Part shown: piece by piece, positions 1 to 11,700 of the stretch | Position numbering within the stretch: position 1 is the first letter of the stretch | How the letters are laid out: every line of letters starts with the position of its first letter | Assembly: GCA_018350325.1 (NCBI GenBank) | Contig: JAEVLN010000010.1 | Span: forward strand, 1,488,001 to 1,552,000 | Direction: 5' to 3' | Length of the DNA: 64,000 bases | Source of the DNA: Globodera rostochiensis | Lineage: Eukaryota > Nematoda > Chromadorea > Rhabditida > Heteroderidae | Notes under the pieces: model-generated | Database searches by the model: none | Told to the model about the DNA's origin: nothing | What the model saw: only the letters and a program-made list of their open reading frames with translations | Translations under genes and position numbers: made by a program

Positions 1-1489
1 GGGAAATATCTGCCCCGCGCCTCGGAAAATTTCCCCCCCCCCCACCCCCCCCCCCCCCCCCACCCCACCCCCCCCCACGGGGGGAAAAATCTGAACCGCC
101 CCTCCCCCTGAGGGTAATATGAACGGCTTCCCAACTCGTTCCCGGCCAACACGTTCACCCCCAACTCGTTCACCTACCCCGACTCATTCACATTAATTTG
201 TTCAATTTTTCGTTATGGGACTTTTCAGAACGTTGGAGAAAAATTTTAGGGGTTAAACAACCTTACTCGCATTTTCTTGCTGTATCAAAAGGCGCAAAAT
301 TGTTCAAAAATATTTTTGTTTGTTTACCAGTTCAAGTGGCAAAAAAAGAATCATTGATGTCTTGTGATTTGTGATAAATAAGAACAGCCCAGTTACTAAA
401 ACCCAAAACCGCATTGCCAAAACGGATCGGAAACCCGAAAATCTAACGGGTCGGAATCCGGCTCAACTAAACACATTCGAATGGTGCCAAATTTAGTGAT
501 TCTGATATAATGTTGATCATAGGTCCCAAAAACAAAAAACTTTGAGGAGCTATGCGTAGAATGGAGTCGATTTATTGATTTGGGTCATTTTGTTTCTGAG
601 CCTACAAAATTTTTTACAGAAAAAAACCCGGTACGGGCCCGGGTGTTACAGATTTTTTGACCCGTGGCCGGTCCGGGCACGTTGTGAAAAAATCAGGACA
701 TGGGCCAGGTTTTTTCAATATTCTGAGTTCTCTAGAAAAAGATTCGACTGACTATCCATAAAATGTTAGTGATTTTGATGGAGAAAGATGTCAGACAAAG
801 TTGAAGCCGATTCCATCAGCGAAATGAATGCAAACTGTGAGAGGAGGATGGGAAATCTGCCACCCTACCCCCCGGGTGAAATATTTGCCCCGCCCCTCCC
901 TCGGGGAATAGTATCCATCCCCCCCCCAGCAAACATTTTGTTGAAAGCATCGGTCAATTCCATCCTCAGGCCATTTACACATATTTATTCCATCAACCCC
1001 TCTCCTTCCCCCCCCCCCACCCCCATCCAACCCCCTCGGCAATGTCTAAATTTGTTCCTGTGTGGAAGGATGGGAAATATTTATTTGCCTCCTCCCTCCC
1101 CCCCCCCCCCACCCCCCGGCAAACATTTTGTGCTGCTCGGAACAAAGGACGGAGATTTTATCTTGCACGGTTTACACTTTTTATTTCGCTCTGAGAAAAA
1201 CAAAAATGAATAAATTAACAGCGCCAATAATCCTTAACGCTGAAGAAAGTTTGTCTGAATGATTTCTGTGATTTTTTTTAATTCATCAAAAGGAGAAAGA
1301 ATTGTTTAATTTATTTATCGCGTAACATACTCCAGCAGTTTGTTGCTTTTTATTTTTGGAAAATATACTTTTCTTTACAAGCGTTTCGGGGCCGTATAGA
1401 ATTCAAATCTGACCTTTATTTTTGACCGATTTCGAAGCCTGGACTCGAATCGAACATCCCGGAAATTCAAAATTTCCATTTAGGAACAG
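1..1489. other. low-complexity flank, no gene seen
   Basis: Runs of C (30-80, 1000-1120) alternate with degenerate copies of a motif like GGGAAATATCTGCCCCGC near 1, 850 and 1070. At 125-190 a short array of AACTCGTTC-type repeats resembles the arms of the foldback elements described later. Open frames here (788-1213) are proline-rich readings of C runs and have no support as genes. Confidence 0.6.
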
Positions 1490-1567
1490 GTGGCTATTGT
1501 TAAATTTAACCAAACAATTAATTTCAGCACAAATTTACACAATCAAAACAGTTTTGTTTTAACCGAA

Positions 1568-3032
1568 ATGGACATTGGTAACTGTTGCATTTGCCTGTGC
1601 GGGTTCAACGTCGCCCAGATGGGCGTGCTGCCGTGCCTGCACACGTACCATTACGCGTGCGTTGCGCGGGCGCTGCGCGCAAATGCCGAGTGTCCGCTGT
1701 GCCGTCAACGCGCCACCGTTGCACAAATTGTTCGACCTCGCTGCGACAGTGGTGGTGCCGCTGTTTGTGTGCCAAACAATTTGCCGAAAAAAGTCTCCAA
1801 CAGAAAATTTTACGAATTTATTATTATTTTTTCTCCCCAAGGCTCTGAGCATTGCAATGGATTATTATGATCGCATTGTTTGGCAACAGCCCGCTGATTG
1901 TGCGTCGATGAGCGATGGACAGCGCGCGGAGTTGGATCTTTGTCTCAATGTCCATTTTTTTTTTTAAATTTCATAAAAAATTATTGGCATTAAGAGACAA
2001 AAAATTTTACGTGTCCGGCCGTCAAAATCAGAGCTTTAATTTGGGCTTTTCCAAAAATTCAAATCTTGAAATTTAAAATCTTTTTGTATTTGTTCACCAA
2101 AAATTTCACCGACGAATGGTCTTTCCCTTAAAGAATTGAATCCGAATTTTGCTTATTTTTAAGAGTTTGTTCAGCACTTTGGAGAGCCAGGAGGCCGAGC
2201 GTGAGGCCCAATGGGAACGGCTGAAGCAGTTTCTGAAGGTGGCCAGTTTGGCCGCCGTGTCCGCCGTTTTGGTCTTTCTGCTCGTTTTGTACTGGCCGGT
2301 GAGAATTATGAGTAAAAGAGGCTAAATTTTGAAAATTTTCACCTTTTTTTTGTGGGAAATTGGAACCTCAAAGCTAAGTTCAATTAGCGCCGTCAGGAAG
2401 GAGAATGAGCGATTTTTTTGTTGAGATTTTAAAAATCCAAATCTTTCGATTTGTGGGCGTTGTGTCTCTTACGACGCGAAGAAGATGGAGGGAAGCCAGA
2501 AAAAAAAATTTAAGGAAATTGGCCATTCTCAGAATTTTTTTTTTCATATCATAGAAAATTTTACAAGAGGTGGTCTGATCTTCTTCAAATTTGTATGTTT
2601 CTATACCAAGTTGCCAGAAAGTTTGGGGAGTTTTCATTTTTCCATCAAAAAATGAGAATTTTTCGCAAAGTTCTAAAATATGGCAAGTGATGGCAAATTT
2701 ACAAAAATTATGGCATTTGCCATAACAAATAGGGCACTCTAACCTCTCTGCGCACGGATTGAGGGGGGGGGGGTTATAATGGATCAGATCAGTCCTTGAC
2801 TAATCAATGCCATTTTTGATCATATCTACACAGTCAGATGCTCGGCTCTTTGACGTGTGGCGTCCTGCGCACTGTTTGGTCTCTGATCACTGGTGTCCGT
2901 GATTTGCTGATCTGTCATTGGCCTGAACTGTTGGTCGGCGGATTGTTCCTCACCAGTTTTGCGGAGGTGGCATCGGACGAGCGTCAGTCGCAAAATTTGT
3001 TTGCCGAAGCGAATGCTCTGGACGACGATTAA
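1568..3032 (+). CDS. RING-H2 finger membrane protein, probable E3 ubiquitin ligase
   Basis: Proposed exons 1568-1792, 1842-1949, 2164-2298 and 2838-3032 keep one frame and give 220 residues. The N-terminus (about residues 5-50) is a RING-H2 domain: CCIC supplies C1/C2, LPCLHTYHYAC supplies C3, H4, H5 and C6, and CPLC supplies C7/C8. After a linker, exon 3 ends in a strongly hydrophobic segment (LAAVSAVLVFLLVLYW), and exon 4 adds a second one (ELLVGGLFLTSF) before an acidic tail ending DDD. This layout, N-terminal RING plus C-terminal membrane segments, suits a membrane-anchored ubiquitin ligase. An in-frame upstream ATG at 1490 would add 26 residues; the later one was chosen because it abuts the RING. 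The exon-2 donor (AAT|gtccat) is weak, so that junction is the least certain. The exact subfamily is not recognised. Confidence 0.72.
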
Positions 3033-3216
3033 ACAAATAGAAATGATCAGAGAGATTTATTTTCATTTTTTTGCCATTTACAATTTTGCATAATTCTACT
3101 GATTCATTTTTGATTTTAAAAAAATGATTTAATTTTTTATGCATTAATTCTGATTTTAAAAAGTTTCAAACAACGAAATTTTGATTCAGCAATCGCCTTT
3201 CGAATGCCCCGAGAGT

Positions 3217-3833
3217 CAAAAAGGCATAACTTTGGCAAGAAAAAAAATGTGCGAAAAAATTTTGTAGAGAAATTTGATCATATGAAAGCCGATTAAAGCG
3301 GGACGGATTCAAAAACTATTTTTATAACGAAATAGATGAAACTGTCGCGAAAGAGTTGGGCCTAAGTGTTGCAACAATTTACGCTTGGAAACGTGAACTT
3401 GACCAAACCAGTGAATATTTTGATTTTTTAAATATTATTTATATTAATTAAAAATTCTTTTACAGCACCAAACCATATATACTCCGACAGCGAACAAAAG
3501 AAATTGATGAAACGTTATTATAAAATTAAGGACCAAAATCCTAAAATTAGAAATGTTGTTGACATTGCTAAAAAGCTAAAAATTGGAAGAGACACTTTGT
3601 ATAAATGGAAAAAGCAATTTAAACGACAGCAATTCCATCCAAATTCTGTCGATGGACATTCTGTGGGCCGCGGCAAATGTTCAGGAAATTGGGAACTCAA
3701 ATTCGGAGAGCATTTGAATGAATGGTCAATGATGATCGAATCTGTGCCGATGAGAGCAGACATTCTAACATTGACCCTGAAATTTATGCCATTCTTTTTG
3801 AAAAAAACCCACCCCGACCTCGCCGTTTCATAA
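3217..3833 (+). pseudogene. fragment of tandem helix-turn-helix gene (two modules)
   Basis: Two exons resemble the A and B modules of the family at 43-56 kb. The first ends at 3410 and contains ETVAKELGLSVATIYAWKRE. The second starts at 3466 and contains KRYYKIKDQNP, then IAKKLKIGRDTLYKWKKQF. The junction keeps the family's phase-1 pattern (CCA|gtgaat then ag|CACC). No signal exon or start is visible upstream, and the second exon runs on into unrelated residues to a stop at 3833. A closely similar pair lies on the minus strand at 31.8-32.4 kb. It is probably a relic or a minor lineage of the family. Confidence 0.55.
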
Positions 3834-4140
3834 ATTTTAAATTTTTTAATTTTCGAGTGACAAAGTCCATCTCCTTTCCTAAAAATAGCATTGTTTTCAT
3901 TTTACGGCATTTGTTCTCATCTATATTCATTGGCATATGTCCACTTTTCATGGCCGAATTTGTGGGCCGCCTGGCCCCAACTTCCGCCCACCTTTTTGCC
4001 CTAATTAAAATGAAGCCCATTCAAAATTTAAATGATCGAACTTGGCCGATGATAGCAGGCACACTGTCTTATGCGAAAAAGTCTGGGAACTCAAATGTTT
4101 TTTTTTTAAATCTGTTTTTACAAAATCGACCATGTCCATA

Positions 4141-4500
4141 AAAAAATAATGAATTGTTTTCGATTTTTATTTTGTATGATTGTTAAATGGTAACTTTGAA
4201 ATTCCCTGAACTATGTTTATTTAATTAAAAAACGTACAATTGTCAAATGATCACAAATGAGAAATTAATATCACGACTTATATCAAAGGGCTCGTATTAC
4301 AAATAAATATGTTGATTTCCAAGGACAAAGCGGGCCAATTTTATGAAATCCAACAACAGTCAAGTTTTATCTTGGTTTTGCTTAACATTTTATGAATCTC
4401 CTTTACATAGGTTTTAAAGGTTTACAGAATGATGTTTTTTGCATAGTTCAAATGTTAAGAAACAAAAATTGAACGAATCGATCCACATTTTGAGTTACTA
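4141..4500. other. AT-rich intergenic stretch
   Basis: Nothing beyond AT-rich sequence was recognised here. Confidence 0.5.
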
Positions 4501-4690
4501 TTTTGTAAGACGTCCTCTAAGTACGGGAATTTAAAAAATCATCTCAATTTAGACGGTTTGCTAAGAAAATTGGTCCAAATACTGCAGAATTAAAATTGAA
4601 TTTTATTTAGAAACAACCAAAATAAAATCCTTTCCATTCCGTAACTCAATTAACATAAATTTCCGAAAAAAACCATCCAAACATATAACA
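4501..4690 (-). repeat. relic of the 3' flank of the small secreted gene family
   Basis: This block, from GACGTCCTCTAAGTACGGG onward, matches the flank beyond the stop codon of the gene at 7952-8332, and in inverted orientation 39560-39745. The coding part is absent; the match ends where the satellite region begins. It marks a lost or rearranged family member. Confidence 0.65.
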
Positions 4691-4734
4691 CAAATGAACC
4701 ATAATGATTAATAAAATCAATCAACATCTATGAA

Positions 4735-5830
4735 AACGAACCGTAATGATTAATAAATTTCCTCCCTATACAATTAATTGTTTTTGCGTGGAATATACGT
4801 TTAATCAATCATCTATGAAAACAAACCTTAGTGATTAATAGAATCAATCAATCATCTATGAAAACGAACTATAATGATTAATAAATGAAATTATTTCCTC
4901 CAAACAGTTAATTGCTTTCGCATGGAATATACGTTTAATCAATCATCTATGAAAACAAACCTTAGTGATTAATAGAATCAATCAATCATCTATGAAAAAA
5001 ACGAACTATAATGATTAATAAATGAAATTATTTCCTCCAAACAATTAATTGCTTTCGCATGGAATATACGTTTAATCAATCATCTATGAAAACGAACCTT
5101 AGTGATTAATAGAATCAATCAATCATCTATGAAAAAAACGAACTATAATGATTAATAAATGAAATTATTTCCTCCAAACAGTTAATTGCTTTCGCATGGA
5201 ATATACGTTTAATCAATCATCTATGAAAACAAACCTTAGTGATTAATAGAATCAATCAATCATCTATGAAAACGAACTATAATGATTAATAAATGAAATT
5301 ATTTCCTCCAAACAGTTAATTGCTTTCGCATGGAATATACGTTTAATCAATCATCTATGAAAACAAACCTTAGTGATTAATAGAATCAATCAATCATCTA
5401 TGAAAAAAACGAACTATAATGATTAATAAATGAAATTATTTCCTCCAAACAATTAATTGCTTTCGCATGGAATATACGTTTAATCAATCATCTATGAAAA
5501 CGAACCTTAGTGATTAATAGAATCAATCAATCATCTATGAAAAAAACGAACTATAATGATTAATAAATGAAATTATTTCCTCCAAACAATTAATTGCTTT
5601 CGCATGGAATATACGTTTAATCAATCATCTATGAAAACGAACCGTAATGATTAATAAGATGGATAACTATTTCCTCTTTATACAATTATTGTTTGCATGG
5701 AATATACGTTTAATCAATCATCTATGAAAACGAACTGTAATGGTTAATAAGATGGATAACCTATTTCCTCTCTATACAATTATTGTTTGCGTGGAATATA
5801 CGTGTAAAATCAATCATCTATGCAATAACC
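4735..5830. repeat. 134/137-bp satellite array
   Basis: The phrase GAATATACG recurs at 4791, 4925, 5062, 5199, 5333, 5470, 5607, 5700 and 5794, giving spacings of 134-137 bp and then two shortened units of 93-94 bp. Each long unit has two half-repeats containing CAATCATCTATGAAAA. The array ends about 370 bp upstream of the gene at 6203. One diverged copy of the unit lies near 14450-14560, at the equivalent place ahead of the paralogue at 14680, so the array is a local amplification of a 5'-flanking sequence. Confidence 0.9.
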
Positions 5831-6202
5831 ATATAAATTAATAAAATGATGAAGAAATAAATGAGTGTATAAAAGATCTGCATTCATATTTAAACATGGC
5901 TAATGTTTTAATAAAATCATAAAACGTAAAAAATTATTCCATCACTCAATGATAACTTCAGCTTTTAGTTGGCAAAACTCGGATTAAAACAAATTTTTAA
6001 ACAATGTTGAAATTCAAATTTTAATTTTTTATGAGGTTTCCGAAAACCATAATTGACTGGGGTTTATGCCTATTTATGTTTTAAATATTGAGAGAAAATT
6101 CCCAATTTTATTTCTTTATATTTAATGATTGCATATTTATTTAGTAGTTCATATTTAATTACTATTATTTAATTTATACGTTCAGGAAATTAATTCATCA
6201 TC

Positions 6203-7230
6203 ATGTTTCAATTACTTTTAAAAAGCAAAATATTCATTTGCATAATAATTTCGTTTACTTTAAATGGACACAAATGCAACGCAATAAAATGCCAAAAAGG
6301 TTTAGAAAAAGTTTAATTTATAAAATATTAAAATTGAAAATTCAGATCCGATTGCAACGGCAAAAGATTTGCTCGATTCGGCTCAAAAAGCTTTTTCTGC
6401 TTCTGATCGTCAACTCTCTGATGAATTGCTTCATATTCATGGCGTTTTGTGCTGCGCAATATTTGAAATTAAATTTAAAAATAATAATTTCATTTCGGAA
6501 AAGAATTTTTTAAATGCTCAAAAAATTCAAAAAGATTTTTGTTTGGAATTGAGCAAAGGAAAAAGCATTGAGAAGGCTGGGGAAAAGATTGAAAATATGG
6601 CCATAAAATTGGTTAAAGAATTGGCAGAGGATAAAAATATAAAGAAAAATATTCAAAAATCGCTGGAAGCAAATCAAAATAGTTTCAAATTAGATGAAAC
6701 AAATATAAATGTATTGAAAACAGAATTATTCAAAAAGTTTTCAAATGAAAATCTGAATAAACTCACTTCACTTTTATATTTGGAACTTAACCAATTTTTG
6801 ACGTTCATGAAAGGTTTTTGTATTGAAACAAATTTCAAATTTTTCTATTTAATTACTCGATTATTTAGCTTTGAAAGTGGAAAATGTTGGCATAAATGGA
6901 GGAGCTTTGACATCCGTTGATGGGCGCAGACGAAAACGTGCCAATTTTCTTGAAAATGTTTTTGGCAAAATTAAAAGATTTCAAGAAAATGATGAATGGA
7001 GAAGGACAAGATGTGCAATTAGTGTAATTTTGGCACTTTTAATGATTGGTGCGATCATATCTTCGATTTTAGTGCTTATCATTAATACTAATAATTCCTT
7101 AGCCTGGTTATTGCTCGTCTTTAATTTTGCATTCTTTTTGTACCATGCCATCGCCATCAAAAAAGACTGTCCTGGCTTCTTCAACACAAACACTTCTAAC
7201 ACAATTCAATTGGGTTCTGTTCAGCCTTAA
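6203..7230 (+). CDS. secreted or membrane protein with helical domain and CPGFFNT motif, short form
   Basis: Exons 6203-6299, 6346-6813 and 6878-7230 join in phase (97+468+353 nt) to give 305 residues. The first exon encodes a signal peptide-like start (MFQLLLKSKIFICIIISF). Exon 2 is a lysine/glutamate-rich helical domain with likely coiled coil (LAEDKNIKKNIQKSLEANQN). Exon 3 carries a basic patch (GRRRKRANF), two hydrophobic segments (about residues 225-275) and ends just after KKDCPGFFNTNT. The paralogue at 14680-16138 shares exon structure and the same splice phases but continues for about 140 further residues. The function is not recognised. The absence of stops argues for a working gene rather than a truncated relic, but the shorter C-terminus may be derived. 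The adjacent upstream satellite is specific to this copy. Confidence 0.7.
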
Positions 7231-7489
7231 CGTTTCAATGTCATGGCTATTAATTAGTGTTGTTCACTTTGTTTCAATTATTTCGGTATTTCTTTGACTT
7301 TTTAGGGCCTAATTATGTGGAAATTGTAATCTTTGTTCTCTCTTCCTTTTATTTCTTTAAATGTTGTTTGCAATTTTTTTTTTTGGAAAAAACTTTCATA
7401 TTTAAAGCTATGGGAAAAATATTCTTTTCAAAAACATCGAAAATGGTCGATTACCTATATTTTGAGTTTGCGTCGGTGGCCGATTGAGT

Positions 7490-7670
7490 CTAGAGGCATA
7501 AAAAGCAGGGATTCAATATCGTCTCCTCAAAATACAATACACAATACACGATATTTACGATACACCAAAATACGATACGATTTTTTTAACAATACACGAT
7601 ATTGCCAAAATTACGATATTTACGATTACGATTACGATACGATGCGATAAGATACGATATTTTTTCTAGC
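7490..7670. repeat. GATACGA-type low-complexity element
   Basis: Dense ATACGATAC and CGATATTTACGA strings. The block 7515-7590 is matched in inverted orientation at 38258-38315 and again at 40660-40720, so it belongs to a dispersed element and not to a gene. Confidence 0.55.
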
Positions 7671-7951
7671 CGTGTTCAAAATTCAAAAAAAATTTTCGTT
7701 TTCAGTAGAAATTTCCAGTTTTTAACATTGGAAGGCAGTGGTGGTGCGAATAGACGTCCTCCTGTACGGGAATTTAAAAAATCATCTCAATTAGACGGTT
7801 TGCTAAGAAAATTGGCCCAAAAACGTCAGAATTAAAATGAATTTTATCTAGATACACCATAATAAAATTCTTTCCATTCCGTAACTCAATTCACATAATT
7901 TTCGAAAAAAGCCATCAAAACATCATAAAGTTCTTCTTTTTGTATTCATTC

Positions 7952-8332
7952 TTATGAAGCTGTTGAGGTGGGGCCCGTTGAACTTGAATCCGGAGTGCCT
8001 GGATTTGATGAAGTTGGATCAGCAGGAGATGAGCTCGGTTCCGAAGATGCGATTGTCGATGTATTGTCGTCATCACATTCATTTGATTCATCATTTTCGG
8101 ATGATTTGGGAGGTTTTTGGCGATTCATCCGCCACGGAAATTGCCAACCAGCCGGAAGCTTCCAAAATTCAAATCCCTTCGGGGGCTTTCCAAATTCGGT
8201 AGAATTTACAGAAGAACGGTTGAACATGTTGGATAAAGCATTTTGGAATTCGTTCAAGTTTCCGAATGATCGTCCTTCAACCACCAGGCAGAGTATGAAG
8301 GTGACCAAAATGGGCAGAATTAAATTTTTCAT
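7952..8332 (-). CDS. small secreted Ser/Thr/Pro-rich protein, copy 1
   Basis: A single-exon frame of 126 residues begins MKNLILPILVTFILCLVVEG, a clear signal peptide with probable cleavage before RSFGN. The mature part has a short asparagine-rich segment (NALSNMFNRSSVNSTEF), a tryptophan/proline segment (FWKLPAGWQFPWR), an acidic stretch (SNECDDDN) and a Ser/Thr/Pro-rich tail likely to be O-glycosylated. Near-identical genes lie at 39162 and 41534 on the other strand, with a fragment at 56985. At least 0.8 kb of flank is also shared (7745-8655 against 38870-39745, inverted). There is no cysteine framework or known domain. Size, secretion signal and copy number suit an effector-like or surface secretory protein; that role is inference. 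Confidence 0.8.
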   Translation of the reverse strand: MKNLILPILVTFILCLVVEGRSFGNLNEFQNALSNMFNRSSVNSTEFGKPPKGFEFWKLPAGWQFPWRMNRQKPPKSSENDESNECDDDNTSTIASSEPSSSPADPTSSNPGTPDSSSTGPTSTAS

Positions 8333-8392
8333 TTTTTTTATTATTTTGGATTAAATTCTATTGAAATGTATGTGATTTGTTAAATTCTGGTG

Positions 8393-8408
8393 CCTTTTAT
8401 ATAAAATA
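8393..8408 (-). promoter_or_regulatory. TATA box of secreted protein copy 1
   Basis: Read on the minus strand this is TATTTTATATAAAAGG, about 60-75 bases upstream of the start codon. It is conserved at 39087-39100 ahead of copy 2 and disrupted ahead of copy 3. Confidence 0.5.
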
Positions 8409-8782
8409 AGCTTAAGAGTTTTAGAATAAATTTGATAAAAACGTTTGTTTGAACAGATTAAACATTTTCAACTAAACGCATTAAATAAAATTTGTTCAAA
8501 TGTCATAATTGAAATTTAGCTCATGAATTTTTGAAATGATTTCATTTGCTTACGTAATTTGTTATTTCAAACAATAAATTTTTTCTCTGTTTACACAGCA
8601 AAATTTATACACAAAATAATATCACGATTTTGTTCTTTATTAGAGTAGCTTTTTTAAACAAAATTCATAAAAAATTATTTGAATTAACAAAAGTAAATTT
8701 AGCGATGAATCATTAAATTCATAAAAAAATTGATTGTTGTATTAAACTTGTTTTTCAACTTGATTCGAAAAATTTTTTTGAT

Positions 8783-11700
8783 TTAAAGAAGAAGATAAGC
8801 TAAAAGAATGATCGAGACAAAGCAGTACAATGTGAACATCAATCGTCGGAGAAAACCAAATTCCTGCTCCAACGGAGTACAGCGTTGCTTGGTCCTTATC
8901 TTTTCGGCACTTTTTGAGCCTAAAAAGTGCCGAAATTTCAAATTGCATTAAATTAAGTTTGCTTAAATTAAATTAAATAAATACCATTTTTGTCGGACGC
9001 TTGTTCCGTATTGATGATGCGATCATTAGGTTGGCGTTCCTCCTCATCATTTTTCACTTTTTCTTCATTAAAAATCAATTGTGCATTTGAGTCCGTTCTT
9101 TCTAATTGTTCATTGCTAGCAAGCTAAATATTTTAATTAAATTTAGACATTAGTAGACTAAAATTTGATTTTTTAAATAGGGTTGGCAACCAGAACCCCG
9201 AAATTTTTGGTCGGGATTTTCGTTTCGGGATTTTAGTTGAAAAAACACCTGAACCCTTTAACAAAAAAAATTATTCGTTGATAAAAAAAAACCGAATAAC
9301 TATGCAACAGCTTTATTTTTTGATATTTAAAAAAAAGAGATTTTTTTTAATTCAAATTTTAAAATTTATTTTTTACGAAAAATTAAATAATTTACTTTCA
9401 CTTTGCTGCCAAATAATTCGGACCCCGTCGAAAATGGCGACTTTATGACTTTTGGCGATTCCTTTTTGGCACTTCCGCTGAACAGCGGTAAATTGAAGGT
9501 TAATGCTTTTTTGGTCATTGACGGCACAGATCCATGCCCTTCAAGTGATGATGAAGTGCTTTGAGTAAGCGACGGGTCAGCAACTTAAACATTTAATCAA
9601 TGAAAATATTATAATTTGTAGAATTTTTATTTAAGCGAACCGTCCAATTGAATTGACAAAAATTTGGTTGTTGTCGTTGACGAAGTGCCAACATCAACGC
9701 CATGCTCAGTGCCACGTTCAATTGTGTCCATTTGAATGATTGTTGAGTCATTGGCATTTTGTTGGATCGGATGCATGGGCGGAGACTGGTCAAATTCAAA
9801 CAAAACTTCACCACCAGCGTGTGCAGCTCGGCCTCCATCTTGACCAACATGGTTATCACCCAACGGAGGATAGCCCATTCTACAGTAAGAAAGAGTTTAC
9901 GGTATATAATCCACCAGACAAAATTTAATTTACTTTACAATTAGAGTGGCGACAATTCGTAAAAATAAATGAAATATTTATAAATTTATTTAATTTTACT
10001 TTTACTTTTTACAATGCTATTTAAATGTATTCTAAAATTTAAGAATTTTACAAAGTTTGCGGGTCAAATGAGTCAAGTGGAAGGCATTCGGTCTGGAATA
10101 ATTTGTAGCGATTCAGAATAGCGGTGAAATTGGATAGCTAAAAATAAATGTTTAAAATATATTTAAAATTATTAATTTTTAACAAACTTGTTCAGGAATA
10201 AATTTGAATTCTTTTGGCAAAATTTCAAGCAACAAGTGCACGATGCAATGGAATGTCAATGCTATCAGAGTTAATGAAACGCTCCAAATGTGAATGACAC
10301 CTTTAAAAATTAATATTAATGATAAATGAGATAATAAACCTAATTATCTAACAACATTTTTCAATATCAATTTTAAAATATGGAAAAAATGTAGAAAATT
10401 GAATTTTTATTTTCAGAAGATGGGATAAAAATTGCCAAATCACGGCAGTTTCGGAATGCACCAATTAAAAGAAAAATATGCTACAAGTATGCATGTTTTA
10501 AACTTATTAAACTATTTTTAATAAATGAATACCAATTCTTGGAATTATTCCATCGCCTGGGGGAATTTGTTGCGTTAGAATCCAACCTAAAATAATATTT
10601 ACAAATTCAAATTAAAAAATGAAATAAATACATTTGCAATTCAATTTAATTGGAATTTCTTGAAACAATTTAAATATTTTTTTGTTTAAAACCTGAGAAG
10701 GCCTCAAGCAATAAATTTATGGCATAAAGAAGAATTGTCAACGGCAAATTCTCCAACCAAAAGAATAATAAAGTGAGAATAATGGTGATACACTTAAACA
10801 AAAATTATTATTAAATTAATTTTTTTTTAATATTACCATCGGTGTAACTAAAGTGAGGCCATAATACGGTGCATGGCGTTTGATTTTGACACCAAATTCG
10901 ATCAACGACCAATAGTTGTCCAACTTTTGGAAACCATTTTTTTGATCAAAATTTTGTAAATAATTACCGGGCCAATCGGCGACTGATCAATACAATAACC
11001 ATTTGGTCCTTAAAATTTGTGTCAAGCATTTTTTTTGAATGTCTTAATTATGATTAGCGCTTAAATTGAGACTATTTATTTTTCTTTCTATTTTCGAAAT
11101 CGAAACAAAAGAAAACCAGGTTTTGCGACCCATGCCTGTTTTGCAACAGCAAATTGATTTAAAAAATATTGTGAATTTCTTTAATAAAACCAGTAATATT
11201 GATGAAAACCGGGGGTCGGTTAACCGGGTGTTTGCCAAAAATCAAAACCAAAAATCGGGGGTCGTAAGACCGGCCTAACCAAAAACCGGAACCCGGTTTA
11301 AAGCCGCTTTTGATCAACTCTAATATAATAATATTATTAAATCATTTCATTTCATTATTTGGTATTTTTACCCCACAAGCACTGGCGCTGCCATGTGTCG
11401 ATGATTTCCCATCCTGATTTGATTTATTTAAAAAAAAAAAGCAATTTTGCACAACCTGCAACATGTTTTTTCACACTTTCCGAGAGCGGATCAAAACTGA
11501 GCCGTACAGCTGGTTTGGCCATGATGCCGCCAACTGATCGGGACGTCATTCCGGACAGGTTCACTTTTGAGTAATCGTAACTTAACATGAAAATTAAAAT
11601 TTCAAACTAAAAACGCAAATTTGTAAAACATCCAATCTGCCAAGACGATCGGGCATTCCTGCACGTCGTAGGGAAAGTCGCTGAAGTCAAATTGGCACGT

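Noticed and set aside
788..1262. Open frames in the first kilobase
   Set aside because: Dominated by C runs, without splice context, homology or codon pattern.
10430..10500. Possible extra exon IFLLIGAFRNC in the receptor gene
   Set aside because: Exon 10533-10586 splices directly in phase to 10188-10300, giving a normal TM2-TM3 link; the extra piece would break the frame.
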